From contig MU004233.1 of the NCBI GenBank assembly GCA_010405405.1, positions 2,699,882 through 2,763,881 of the forward strand: DNA of 64,000 bases. The letters run 5' to 3'. How positions within the stretch are numbered: the first letter of the stretch is position 1; each line of letters begins with the position of its first letter. This DNA comes from Microthyrium microscopicum. Its lineage: Eukaryota; Ascomycota; Dothideomycetes; Microthyriales; Microthyriaceae. The notes beneath the pieces were generated by a model that was not told the DNA's origin, ran no database searches, and worked only from the letters and a program-made list of their open reading frames with translations. Position numbers and translations under genes: made by a program. Positions 46,711-57,397 of the stretch are shown piece by piece.

Positions 46711-48494
46711 CTACTGCCAATTCTCGGCTCCAGACAACTCCTCATTCTGATCATCATGTTCGCTGGCTGCGGGAGTTTCCTTATTTTTCCGCATAGGCAG
46801 TTTCACACCTTGCGCGTTCAAGGCTCGGGTGAGCTCGGTACTTTTCATCATTCCAGGAAACTTCTTAGCCGTGTAGACTTCGAAAACAGCACTAAAGCAG
46901 CTGACCGGGACGGGATTTTTGTCGCGCTGTTGGCCATCCCAAAATTTCTGTGGCCCTAGTCCAGCTATGTTTATCAAGGTGAATTTTAGACGAAATTTTC
47001 CGTCCTTGCGCACCGAAATATCTGCAAAGGGGAACAAGATAAGGCCGCCAAAAAGTTCGGCAGTCACATGCCGTTGTCCAATGATATTGTCAGTGTACTC
47101 CCCGACGTTTGGCTCTAGCATGTTGACAATTTGTGTCCTCGCATATCCGGATTGGCCGGGCATCGCATTCATGACCATTCGCTGCCCTGCGTCGCGGAAC
47201 GGCGCAGGGGGAAACGAGGCTGTGCTGCTCGCACCGATACTCCTGGTGGAAGTACTACCTGAAAATAAGTCAGTTTAAGATGGAGGAAGAGTGGAACTTA
47301 AGCCGCCACACGCTGAAGCCATGACATGATCTTCTCAGGATGAAATCCCATTGCAATTTATGGGACCCATCCAGTACGATGGGAGCCATCAAATACTATA
47401 GAAAATCAAGCGCTATGGAAGCCATATGCCGCGATGGGAACAACCAATGGCACTAGCTATTGAGGGAAAGTGGGTAAAAGTGATGTTACAAGAGGAAATC
47501 TCACAGGAAGTTCTGCCACAGCAGAGAAGACTGGCAGGCTGCATGCTAGATGCGTCGATTATATCGACCGCCACGATGAATTGCGAGATATCAATCTCGC
47601 TGACAGGTACTACCTCCCACGGTCCGAAAGCATTAGACCACACACAGAGTGCGACAATAGGAGCGTGGGAGATAGGCCTCCTGTCTTTGTCGCCGAAGCC
47701 GCACATGCGGGCCCGGACGGGTTCTTGCAAAACGCTCAAGGTATACGCATGATCTCCTAGAGTACTGGTGACACTGCTGGGGACACTGCTTGGCACAGTG
47801 GGCACTGGAAACTATTAGCCTTATCACCAGATCGCACTTTATGACTCCCATCAAGTGTGATGGGAACCATCAAATGTCTTGAAACAGCATTGCTCGATGT
47901 GATAAATGATAGAATTAGCACAAGATGAGTTTTTTTTTACATATGCGAGAGCATCATGTGGCAGCCATCGAATGCGATGGCAGCCATCAGATGTGCTCGC
48001 AATGTCTCATCAACTTCAGATAACAGAGAGAAACGGAGAGATCAGGGTACCGTGAAGCCCCGCCGAACGCGCCAAATGATATTTTTAGTGCAAAATAGCT
48101 CACAAAATGGGATGAGGGGAACTTGGGAGCGTTTGATATTTCTACCAAGGAAGCAGATGGTCACCATCGAATGCGATGGGAGCCAGGTAGTGTGTTGTGA
48201 TCATCGGGGTTTGCTGCGAAACATTTTCTTTAAGACGAGAGCGGACTTACTGCTACTGGGGTTGAAGCCATTAAGATGGCTCAAGTCGTCAGGAAAGTTG
48301 AAGTGGTTGACACCAGAGCCATCGTCAAACATGATATTGTTGTCATTGTTGTAATTTGGAAGTAGGTCTTGGGAATTCGGATCGAGCGTGACAGTCAGGT
48401 CTTGTGTAGTAATTGAAAGACTTGGATCTTCAGAGTAGGGATTGCTAGGCACATTGTTCACGTCGAGTTCGTTCCAGAGAGGTGCATAAGCCAT
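46711..48494 (-). CDS. Velvet-domain regulator, VelB-like
   Basis: Exons are 48494-48251, 47804-47505 and 47258-46711, all in phase; the product is 363 aa. The first 100 residues are an acidic, Asn/Ser-rich leader unlike typical VelB. The velvet domain then starts with LSVLQEPVRARMCGFGDKDRRPI, the signature of VelB-type proteins. It continues with VSEIDISQFIVAVDII. After a variable insert it resumes with FGGLILFPFADISVRKDGKFRLKFTLI and ends in FSAVFEVYTAKKFPGMMKST and GVKLPMRK. Velvet proteins form nuclear dimers (VelB with VeA or VosA) that control sporulation and secondary metabolism. The divergent leader and insert suggest a paralogue, not the canonical VelB. Both introns (446 and 246 nt) are several times the local norm and carry the introner palindrome. 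Confidence 0.85.
47259..47504 (-). repeat. Introner-like element in velvet intron 2 (246 nt)
   Basis: Minus strand: begins GTGAGATTTCCTCTTG and ends AAACTGACTTATTTTCAG, matching element A at both ends (GTGAGATT; TACTGAC...TTTCAG). The palindrome is at 47367-47382. A diverged half-copy (CCATAGCGCTTGATTT type) lies nearby. Confidence 0.75.
47805..48250 (-). repeat. Compound introner-like element in velvet intron 1 (446 nt)
   Basis: Minus strand: donor GTAAGTCC, branch GCTAATAG, acceptor TTTCCAG. It carries three palindrome copies (48164-48179, 47965-47980, 47848-47863), the first two identical (CCATCGAATGCGATGG on plus). The size and multiple copies suggest nested or tandem insertion. Confidence 0.7.
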
Positions 48495-50672
48495 GCTGGA
48501 GTGGTTGACAGTGCTCAAGGTAAAGAAATATGCACACTTTGCGCAAACTAGAGGATTAATGGTAATGCAGAAAATATGTTGGGAGAAAGTTACAGTTACT
48601 GGACATTGGCTACTTTTATACCAAATGCTCTGATAGCGGCACTTGAACTTCTCCGTAGCTGGAGAGAAGTATGGGACCGCTGATCTGTCATAACTATGGC
48701 GCGCTCTGAATGACTTGATGGCATCTACCGTTAAATCTTGACTTTTGTGGAGAAAATAGACGATAGTAGCGGTCGCAGGTATGCTGTAGATCAGGCAGAA
48801 GAACTAAATTGGTACAGTCTCCTTGAAGAGCCCTGTTTCATGACTATTTAGGATCATATTGGAGTTCAACCAGAAAATTTCTGTGAAGAAGGTAAGCAAC
48901 GGCATAGGCAAGCCTGTTGGTGAACCATGGTTGTAAACAACGCGGACGTTAGCATTGCGGTCTAGGACATAATTTGGTTCGAGCATTTGACATCTATGAA
49001 CTGCATTCAAACACAAGGAGCCAGTGTTGTGATACTGGGTAGAACATGTAGGATACCGCGATGAATGGCGGTGGATGAATGCTGTCGGAAGAGAATGGAG
49101 CACGGCAGCTGTATTTCCCTAGAGCTTACTGCCGCCATGACTTCCATGTAGATTGGCAGGAATCACCTATCTCGTTCGGAAATCGGTATGATAGAGAACC
49201 GCGGTACGGATCTTTAAACTAAGATTTAGCGTTGGTTGACCATCATTTAACACTGCCATTGTTTGACCCGACGAATCGCCACCCCCTGTCAGCCAAAAGT
49301 CTTTGAGCAGTTTTGATTATACATTAGCGATCCTGCATTTCTGTACTAGTAGTATAGGCAGAAGAAACCTCTGCGAAATAGAACAAAACCTTGTTGTTTT
49401 GTGGGCGCCAGTTCACAAAGTTTCTTAGTGCGCAGAGAGCGAGGGATAGTACCAAATTTTATTCGGATATACGAACTAATGCTACAGTGGTGGCCCATGA
49501 GCAACTTCTATCGAGCCCGAGGTATCGAGTAATGGTTAAGAACGCAAAGATCCTGGCAGCTGAATTGCTAGTGTCTGATATGGGAATTAGGTAGCAGGGT
49601 AAAAGAGCTTGCATGAGTCAATCTAGACTGGCCTGGGAACCGTGGGATGTGAAGTATTGTGTTCATTCTAGATGTGCTGAAAGCCGAAAATTGGCAGCGT
49701 TATCGACTGTTGATGTCGGAGAAAGTGATGTTAGATAAAATCGTGAGATTTGGGTACGTACCTGACTGTAAAGCTAACGTGAGTATGGGGTATCATGGAA
49801 TTTTCCATTGCTCCACAGGTACGGATTCTAGTCTACAGCTAGAGATTCAGCTCTAGAGAATGTGGTTGAATGTCATCACTTTTCGATATATGTCTCGGAC
49901 TTCGTTGAAAGCCTAGCGAATCAGCTTCCAAAGTCAATTCTATCGTGCTTGATCCAGCGTTATACTGGTAGAGGTAAAATCATAGCGCCTACTGGGTAAG
50001 GCTCCTTTGCGGCTAGCGATAACAGGTGCCGTACTGTAATCACACGTCGACCTTGAAGTCTCGCGCTCGCATCTTCGGTTACTAGTTGTAGAGTCATGAA
50101 TGATCAGGGCCCGTCATAGTATCAATATGGAGACCGACCATAGCCGCGCTACTACTGCCACGTCTTGATATACTGGGAGACATCCTGTTGCCTGCTAATC
50201 CAGTTCCAAGAAAGTAGAGGAGAGAGGGAGCACGTTCATCCGAGCAGAGCAACTCACGAAGTTTGGTTGTCGTTGCACGCGATGTGGGTTAAAGTGCCAC
50301 CACCTGCCTCGCCTTTCCTGATGGCTTGAATAGAGCACAAATACATGAATCAAAACATGCATTACAGACAAGACTAGCATTCCCAACGGTGCCTTGCTCT
50401 TTACAATACGCAAACGGCGCTTTCGATTATTGAAAAATAGTTTCTGGAATTGATCTGGGCGATTGGTGGTGGGCATTGAGAATCAGAGGAAAGGAAGGTC
50501 GAACTCGAGAATTTGCAACAACCCCACTAATAGAGAGACGGTGTGTTTGAGAGACATGAAGAACCATTGCATAACTTGTTATTATTTTATTTTGATGGAT
50601 GAAGAGAAGGGTTGGTGCGATCAGAAATTTGGACGTTGAGATCTGATGAGAGGTAGTTGGAGTGGCAGCCTT
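48495..50672. other. Intergenic region, 2.2 kb
   Basis: This lies between the divergent velvet gene and CYT1, the longest gene-free stretch of normal composition. Several ORFs of 60-100 codons occur. One at 50195-50476 (minus, ATG start, 93 codons) has one hydrophobic helix (LGMLVLSVMHVLIHVFVLY), but no other support. Long upstream regions are typical for velvet genes. Confidence 0.4.
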
Positions 50673-50674
50673 GA

Positions 50675-50737
50675 CCAATCAGTCGTTGCACTCCAGACCG
50701 AGGTTTCGCCATCCTAGAAATCCCGCCTAGCCAATCA
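50675..50737. promoter_or_regulatory. Two CCAATCA boxes upstream of CYT1
   Basis: CCAATCA occurs at 50675-50681 and 50731-50737, 198 and 142 bp before the CYT1 ATG and in the same orientation. CCAAT is bound by the HAP/CBC complex, which activates respiratory genes including CYT1 in yeast. The placement fits that role. Confidence 0.5.
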
Positions 50738-50872
50738 GCTTTAGCCTAAGCGTCAACGACGAACTTCATTCCAAAGTCGATTGATTTCTCCATCTCGAAC
50801 TCTTCAACCGCTCAATTACCCGCAATTCCGCCTTTGCTCCTCCCGCAAGCTTGTGAACAAGTCGGGCTCACA

Positions 50873-52107
50873 ATGCTTGTTCAATCCTGCGTGCGAGCCG
50901 CGCGTCCGACGGGGTCTGTCGCCCGTCAGGCTCTTCGATATGCCTCAAAGGTATGCTCACAATAAAACATCTTCAATGAGCTCTATTGGGCTCGATATCG
51001 GACTAGATTGCTGATCATCGGTTTTCTCATAGCGTAACGCCTCAACATCAAGTTCCTCTTCCGCAGAAAAGTCATCATGGACATCCTCGATTCTTACTGG
51101 AGCTGGTGCCGCGGCTGTAGCTGGAGGTTCAATGGCTTGGTATTCTCAGCTATACAACAACCCATTGCATGCTATGACGCCTGCTGAAGAAGGGTAAGTT
51201 TGAGAATGGGAATATTGAGCTAGGATAGCAGCTAATTTGGTTCCAGATTACATCCTCAAGCTTATCCTTGGGAGCACCAAAAGTTATCCAAGACTTACGA
51301 TCACGCAGCGTTCGTGTCCTAGCCACAATTCAATCTGGCTCAAACTGATAATCTTAGGCTACGACGAGGCTTTCAAGTCTACCGCGAAGTGTGCGCGTCT
51401 TGCCACTCCCTTTTCCGGATCCCATATCGCTCCCTCGTTGGTGTCCTAATGACCACCGACGAAGCCAAGGCCCTTGCCGAAGAGAACGAATACGAGGGTG
51501 AATTAGATAACGAAGGAGAACCAACAACACGACCAGGCAAACTTTCTGATTACCTCCCAAGTCCCTACAAGAACGACGAAGCTGCTCGTGCTGCCAACAA
51601 TGGTGCTTTGCCACCGGATCTAAGTTTGATGGTCAAGGCTCGACACGGTGGCTGCGATTACATCTTCAACCTTCTTACTGGTTATCCTGAAGATCCACCA
51701 GCTGGTGCTGTTGTTCAATCTGGTCTTAACTTCAACCCTTATTTCCCTGGTACCGGAATTGCCATGGCCCGTGTTCTGTATGACGGCCTCGTCGAATATG
51801 ACGACGAGACCCCTGCTACCACAGCACAAATGGCAAAGGATGTCACTGAATTCCTCAACTGGGCGGCAGAACCCGAGTTCGATCAACGGAAAAAGATGGG
51901 TTGGAAGATTCTTTCAGTAACAGCCATTCTATTCGGCATGAGTGTCTGGCTCAAGAGGTTCGTTGATTACTGCAATAATGATTCACATAGGACTAATAGA
52001 CTGGTAGATACAAGTGGGCACCAATTAAGACAAGAAAGATTGTATACAACCGACCAGTAACGAATCACACTCCAAGATTTACTGTTGACAAGACGAAGAA
52101 GGATTAA
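50873..52107 (+). CDS. CYT1: Cytochrome c1, haem protein of respiratory complex III
   Basis: Five exons (50873-50950, 51033-51193, 51247-51309, 51358-51957, 52008-52107) encode 333 aa. Cytochrome c1 passes electrons from the Rieske protein to cytochrome c at the inner mitochondrial membrane. Residues 1-60 form a bipartite presequence: basic, Ser/Arg-rich start, then hydrophobic TGAGAAAVAGGSMAWY. The haem site is CASCH in GFQVYREVCASCHS. PYRSLVG, YNPYFPGTGIAMA-type sequence with the axial Met, and the C-terminal anchor (ILSVTAILFGMSVWLKR) followed by KWAPIKTRKIVYN complete the family pattern. The last intron (51958-52007) splits the anchor from the matrix tail, which restores the expected ending. 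Two CCAATCA boxes lie upstream. Confidence 0.96.
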
Positions 52108-52461
52108 TCGCAACTCAAAAGGGATTGAAGTAGGTTTTGTAGAGCGGATCATGTACAGGTAGTTTGTGGCTGGGTAAACCACTTCCTGTTCTATATAGAC
52201 ATTGGACATGTTATTTTCCTTGTGTCTCGAGTCGTCACGCTATGACTTTAAAACGTTGTCCAGATCAGGAGTCATTGAAGATGTGTCTGTAGGTTCAGTT
52301 GTTGAAATTTCATGTTGGGCATTTCAAATGTCATTTTCATCCATACGCCTAGCCCATCGGCACGTAATTCCATGATCTACGGAATATTATGCCCTTGTAA
52401 TGCGACAAAGCCCGAATTGCCATATCTCCACCTTCCTCCCCAGCCAATTCCCAATCTCTCC
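52108..52461. other. Intergenic, convergent 3' flanks
   Basis: This is about 350 bp between the CYT1 and RPS28 stop codons. I see only probable 3' UTR sequence. Confidence 0.45.
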
Positions 52462-52782
52462 TTATCTCAGTCTTCGTGCTTCGCGCTCGGATTCGAGTAG
52501 GCAGAGAATGTCGTTCTCACGGACTGGGCCCTTGACGTTGCGGATAATTGACTATTTCTCCAATCAGTACATGTACAATATTGTTCCCCGAAAAGATGCT
52601 TACTCGGGTGGTGTCGTCCATGAACTCAACGCGCACTTGCGTAACACCTCCACGGGAGCCAGTTCGGCCTAGAACGCCTATATTCGACTGGTTAGAATGA
52701 TTTTATATTGGAGCGGTTGTATTTGCGGGCAATGCGTACGGGTCACTTTGACGAGCTTGATGGGTTGCTTGGCGGCATCCAT
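52462..52782 (-). CDS. RPS28: 40S ribosomal protein eS28
   Basis: Three small exons (52782-52740, 52677-52604, 52551-52462) encode 68 aa, the normal eS28 length. The gene is easily missed because no exon exceeds 30 codons. The spliced protein runs MDAAKQPIKLVKVTRVLGRT, then GSRGGVTQVRVEFMDDTTR, IIRNVKGPVRENDILCLLE and SEREARRLR, matching the highly conserved family almost residue for residue. It sits near the mRNA exit channel of the small subunit. Introns use GTACGC and GTAAGC donors and ATAG acceptors. The gene is divergent from the small basic protein at 53091. Confidence 0.96.
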
Positions 52783-53090
52783 TTTGGCGGTGTGATTTTG
52801 CTGTGAGCTGCTGAGTGGTAGTTAAAGCTGTAGAGCGTGGACTGTCTGGAGGCTTGTGGTGTGCTGTCTGGAGATTTTGGCGATAGATTTTGGTGGTGGT
52901 TCAAAATGCGACTGAATTGCAGCGTGCGGGAAAGTGTGTCACGTGTGCCAAGATTTAGTGACAGCCAGCCCCCGCTTTTGACGCAGCGTTGCCCCTTTGT
53001 GTGATGCATTTGACGACCTTAGTCTTCTGGGTAGATTGACTTTGCATCTATTCCGATCTATCCAAAGACTGAAACCCCCAAGTTGCCAAC
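52783..53090. promoter_or_regulatory. Divergent promoter, RPS28 / small basic protein
   Basis: This is 308 bp shared between two divergent start codons. It contains CACGTG (E-box type) within GTGTCACGTGTGCC near 52938. A minus-strand ORF (52743-53009) here is an artefact overlapping RPS28 exon 1. Confidence 0.45.
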
Positions 53091-53762
53091 ATGGCAGACT
53101 CGGACGACCCTTACGCTGACTTTACAAATATTGGAGTACCGCTCTACCCTGCCGACATCTTTCCGCAGCAAGACTTTCTTCACTTTGTCAACGAGCGCCT
53201 TCTTGATGCACCCAAGCCCAAGAGCCAGCTCGCCGCGTACTTTGCTGGCCATCGCGAATTCATGAGACCCTATGAAACACCATCACCTTCCACTTCTCCC
53301 GAGCCTGAACAGAAGTCAATAACTCGACGGAATTCACAAGGAAAGCGCAAGCGGCCTGCTCACGATGAGCCTGAATCTACTACATATGCTCAGAGTCTGC
53401 GGGCGAAGAAGGCTAGGACAACCAGAGGACCATTACGAAGACTTTCCAAGCCATCTACTTCTATGGCGCCTATAAGAAGCTCTGATGCTACAGAGCAAAA
53501 CGAAAACACACAAACACCTGACCAGCTCATCTCCCCAAAAAGCTCACCACTCTCTCGAACCCTGGAGTCATTCGAACATAATGCCCCACTTACTACACAA
53601 ACTCGCCCTGTAAGGACTAAGAGACATATCCGTACGAAGGAATTGCAGGATCTCGGTGTTATCAGACGGACGGCTAGCAGCTACATGGTAGGCGGATATT
53701 CTTTGCGGAGGCGACCGCGTTTGAATCGCATCAATACTGGAATAATGGCTCAACCTGGTTGA
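53091..53762 (+). CDS. Hypothetical basic, Ser/Arg-rich protein
   Basis: A single exon encodes 223 aa with a good start context (CAACATGG). The N-terminus is acidic, with a short folded-looking segment (FTNIGVPLYPADIFPQQDFL). The rest is disordered, with lysine/arginine clusters that resemble nuclear signals (GKRKRPAHDE, LRAKKARTT) and an Arg-rich end (YSLRRRPRLNR). No known domain is present. It is probably nuclear. It could be a chromatin, kinetochore or ribosome-biogenesis accessory factor; I cannot tell which. Confidence 0.7.
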   Translation: MADSDDPYADFTNIGVPLYPADIFPQQDFLHFVNERLLDAPKPKSQLAAYFAGHREFMRPYETPSPSTSPEPEQKSITRRNSQGKRKRPAHDEPESTTYAQSLRAKKARTTRGPLRRLSKPSTSMAPIRSSDATEQNENTQTPDQLISPKSSPLSRTLESFEHNAPLTTQTRPVRTKRHIRTKELQDLGVIRRTASSYMVGGYSLRRRPRLNRINTGIMAQPG

Positions 53763-54032
53763 AGTATTTCAAAATTCGATGAACTCAACACCTACACCGT
53801 CCTACATGAGCATTTGATATGATCATATGCTTCTTTGAGAAACATACATGTTGTCAACTTTGTTTCCCTGAGAAGTCAGGCAGCTCGGCACTCCCTCGGA
53901 GCTAAGCAAGCAAACAAATCCAGTTAGAGCCCCACCTTACCTGGATCCTTCAAGTTGAACTGATGATGCTTCCTTCCTTCTGGTGTTGGTGTTGAACATA
54001 CCAACCAGCTAGAGTAAAAGCTTTCAATCATC

Positions 54033-55707
54033 ATGACGAGCAGCCTTGATGACTCAACATCGCTGGATATATTTACGGAAGTTTTGGGAAACAGTGAGCC
54101 AACACAGCCTCAGTCAAACTCTCTGCATGACTCCAACTTTGACGGTCATTTTGCGAACTTGGTTCCACTCAATAAATTCGCAAAGAACGCTATTGCTTCC
54201 ACTCTTGCAAATGATCAACTTGAATTTCATCACAAATTTATCACCAAGTATGGACGATATGGGATCGACCACTGTTTTGCTCTATCTCTACTCCAGCTCC
54301 CGGAGTTCCCACATCTTGGCTGGCGCATCGGCCGTGGACGCAAAAGACTTCCAAACAATGGCGTTGATATACTTTTAACCACAAACGCTGACGAAAATGT
54401 CGCTGGCATTCATGCTCGCCTCGGTTGGCGCCAGTCATCCGGAGGCTTCTTCGTAATATCTACACATCGGCAGGGGAGAACCGTGCTATTGAATGGAGAG
54501 GCACTAAATGGCGAATACCGATTAGTACCTCGAAAGAACATGATCACGTTTGGCGAGTGTCTGTTTCGACTGGAATACATCGATATGAGTCCAAAGAACG
54601 AGATTCAGTTCCAAGTCGAATTACGAACATACATGCAAATGTACTGCGACGACGAAAACCCATTTGTCATACCAACTCCCAAGGAGCATGATGCAGCGTT
54701 TGGTAAATGGACTGTTCAGTGGGCCATATCAAGAGGTGCTTTCGGAACCGTATACATGGTCATCCATTCAGATTCTGGGGAACCAGCTGCCGCAAAGCAC
54801 CTTCTGAAGACGAACCGAAATCAGATAGCCGTAGATCGAGAAATTCAAATGGCGAGACTCATCTCTCGCTTTCCTCACGTATGACGCTCCCCATACCTCA
54901 TTTGATGTGCGCTAAGCGTTCCGAAGCCACGTATCGCATGTCCACTCGAGATCATCACACAAGGCAAACGCACCAAAGTTGAACTGGTATCTATAACTCA
55001 TCATTCTCCTAAACCATTTCATTAATAACTCCCAGGACCGTATAAGGGCTCTTCTATCCGACGAATGGGACCCCGTTGCCTCAGACGACATCATATCTGC
55101 CTTCATCATCATCTCGCCCCTTTCCTCCACAACCCTCGCATATATCTGCAACACCCTCCGGCCCGGTTCTCCAGGTCATCTCGGATACGCACCAACCACA
55201 ACTTTCTTCTTACAGCTCGTTGAAGCTCTCGCCTTCCTCCACGGCCATGGCATTGCGCATCGAGACGTCAAGCCTCAGAACGTGCTCGTCAATAGTCTTA
55301 GTCCGCCAAGATGTGTGCTGACGGATTTTGGTAGTGCGAGTGATCAAGCTGTCATGCCAAATGCTACGGTCGGGACGTTGGCATATCTTGCGCCGGAACA
55401 AGTGCCAGGACGGGAGCATAGCGCTGCAGTGGATCTGTGGGCTGCGGGACTACTTGGATGCCAATTGATGGGGTTGAGGTTGGGTGCGGGAAGAGTTGAT
55501 GTAGAGGGGCCGTTGTTTAAGAGAATTGTGGAGAGTCTGGGGGCAAAGGAGAGCGCGTTGGTTAGATGTTGTCGTGAGATGTTAGTTGTGGGACCTGAGA
55601 AACGGATGGCGGCCGAGGAGGCGTGTCGGGTGCTGAAGGAGGATTTGCAACGGTTTGATGAAGAACCTTTGGAAAGAGGGAAGAGAAGGAGATCAGGCAG
55701 TGCTTGA
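54033..55707 (+). CDS. FHA-domain serine/threonine protein kinase
   Basis: Exons are 54033-54878, 54927-54986 (20 codons) and 55036-55707, all phase 0, giving 525 aa. The FHA domain (about 95-175) has WRIGRG, the conserved HARLGW and LLNGEAL, and binds phosphothreonine. The kinase domain (about 228-500) has the Gly loop ISRGAFGTVY, the Lys in AAAKHLL, catalytic HRDVKPQN, metal-binding TDFGSAS and LAPEQ, so it should be active. The order FHA-kinase recalls Rad53/Chk2-type checkpoint kinases. The activation segment is short and the N-lobe is unusual, with the short middle exon supplying PRIACPLEIITQGKR. That exon is inferred from splice sites and phase. The 3' end lies 15 bp from the convergent 2EXR gene. 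Confidence 0.85.
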
Positions 55708-55721
55708 TACCGAATTGACCG

Positions 55722-56966
55722 CTACAAGTTTCGACCATCAGTCGCTATCGGTCCCCAGAATTGTGGCCAGCGTCGAGAGAGGTCCAAGGGCGAGCGATGT
55801 GTTCCATTATCGTGAGATTTATGGTGCAACCGACGAGCAGTCTCAAAAGGAAGGAAGCAAAAAATAGACGTGGGCTCGATAGTGCCTTTCCCATCGATTC
55901 TAGGGGATACCCTAGGACTTTCGGGCTCTGTCTGAACGGTTTCACCATCTGGCTTGGTTGCGTGAGCGGAATTTTCCTGGTCGGAAAGCCATGGCCGCTT
56001 CAGTTCAGGATTGGATATCAGAAGATGCTGATACTTGGCGTGTGGCACTGCTATGCCAGACTTCTTCAGCATCTGTTTCCAGATCTTAAACATGGACTTG
56101 GGAGAAAGTCCGGCAATCGCTATTTGACGTAACCCCTCAGTAACATCCTGCACTTGACTCTGAGATAACTGAATGGCGGGATTCATAGGTGCAGCAGGCC
56201 ATGTGGGATTCAATCTCACCCTATGCCCTGCAGAATGTGCCCAATTTTCGTCCGGCATTCCATCGAACATGTCGCGCCGACTATCCTCAATCTGTACAAC
56301 AAACATAATTTCTCGGAGCTGAGAGAATGTTTCTATGAAAATCTCCCTCTTCTGTCGATCCGTGATTATTGAGCTTTTGCTGAGTGTCTCAAGAACATCG
56401 TCTTTGTGAAGCCACGATAATCCTCCTCCATATTGTACGTCCAAGGTATGGGCAGAGCAAGTCCTACAGAAAATGCCGAGCAGACTGTGACATTCTACGG
56501 CAAGATTTACCAAACCAATATGGAGAGGATCGTGTTTGACTTTGAGCAGATATATGAAATCGACTAGAGCTTCGTTGGCATAGCGGCAGGACTCCCATGA
56601 AATGCTCAAGATATCGTACTCGGGATTCATATGAACAGTGATCGGTTTGGGGACGTCCTCAAGCCCGTCGTTCCTTCCTGCTTGTTTTAGATGACAGGCC
56701 AGGTGAACTCTATAGAAGCGCAGAGCCGCCCATCGGGCTTCGCGGTTCACTCGAAATAGTTTGCTGAGCACTTGGTGGCCATCAACAGTCCATCGTGTGG
56801 GAAAGCCTTCCAGATGTATTCTGATGACCCGTTGGCCTTGGAGTGAGTGCCGCCATATCATGAGACGGATCTCTGTTGGCAGTTTGGGAAACGAGTGAAA
56901 TTTCGCCTGTTGTTGGCTCCCAGTCGAGCCCGTAGAGTTTTGAACCTGGTCGCAGAAGTATTCCAT
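55722..56966 (-). CDS. 2EXR-domain protein
   Basis: The product is 414 aa from the Met at 56966 (MEYFCDQVQNST). An in-frame upstream Met at 57122 would add 52 residues with no domain character, so the later start is preferred. The N-terminal 2EXR motif is FHSFPKLPTEIRLMIWRHSL followed by a second arm RVIRIHLEG. 2EXR proteins are a large, fungus-specific, fast-evolving family of unknown biochemical role, often near HET genes as here. The rest is mixed alpha/beta with no recognisable domain. The C-terminus may be affected by an unseen intron. Confidence 0.78.
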   Translation of the reverse strand: MEYFCDQVQNSTGSTGSQQQAKFHSFPKLPTEIRLMIWRHSLQGQRVIRIHLEGFPTRWTVDGHQVLSKLFRVNREARWAALRFYRVHLACHLKQAGRNDGLEDVPKPITVHMNPEYDILSISWESCRYANEALVDFIYLLKVKHDPLHIGLVNLAVECHSLLGIFCRTCSAHTLDVQYGGGLSWLHKDDVLETLSKSSIITDRQKREIFIETFSQLREIMFVVQIEDSRRDMFDGMPDENWAHSAGHRVRLNPTWPAAPMNPAIQLSQSQVQDVTEGLRQIAIAGLSPKSMFKIWKQMLKKSGIAVPHAKYQHLLISNPELKRPWLSDQENSAHATKPDGETVQTEPESPRVSPRIDGKGTIEPTSIFCFLPFETARRLHHKSHDNGTHRSPLDLSRRWPQFWGPIATDGRNL

Positions 56967-57397
56967 ATTTATGGTGGTGGTGTTGATGGCTAATGATGAC
57001 TTTTTGGTATTTGTGCCAGAAAAGAACAATGAAGCAAGCAAAATCCCACAATACTCTGGGTTCCTGCATCGCTTTATACTTACTTGTTTTCTCCTTGAGT
57101 AGAACTCGATATCGGCCCCCATCTCTAATGCTGACCCGTGATGTAGGCGTCAGGCTGCATCAAGAGAATGAGATGGAGGGGCGCAGCAAACTACAACTTC
57201 AAGATTGACCCAACATGTATTCTTCCGTTTAGCACCACAATGATCTGGCTATTATCACTTCCAAATCCAGAGGACGATACAGTTATTGATCAGTCACTGT
57301 GTATGACTTCAGACTTTGAGAGCCCTTTAGCTTCACGAGCGGGTTCAAAAGCATCCCCGATCTCCTTACTCATACAAGCATAGAATACGTCAATGTT
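56967..57397. promoter_or_regulatory. Divergent promoter, 2EXR / HET genes
   Basis: This is 430 bp between two divergent start codons. It may include an extended 2EXR N-terminus up to 57122. No element was recognised. Confidence 0.4.

Noticed and set aside
46433-46720. 95-codon minus-strand frame after the velvet stop
   Set aside because: It runs through element B, which has intron signals, and lacks an ATG; treated as part of the introner pair.
50195-50476. 93-codon frame with one hydrophobic helix
   Set aside because: It has an ATG but no homology, partner exon or conserved motif; overlaps another frame of equal quality.
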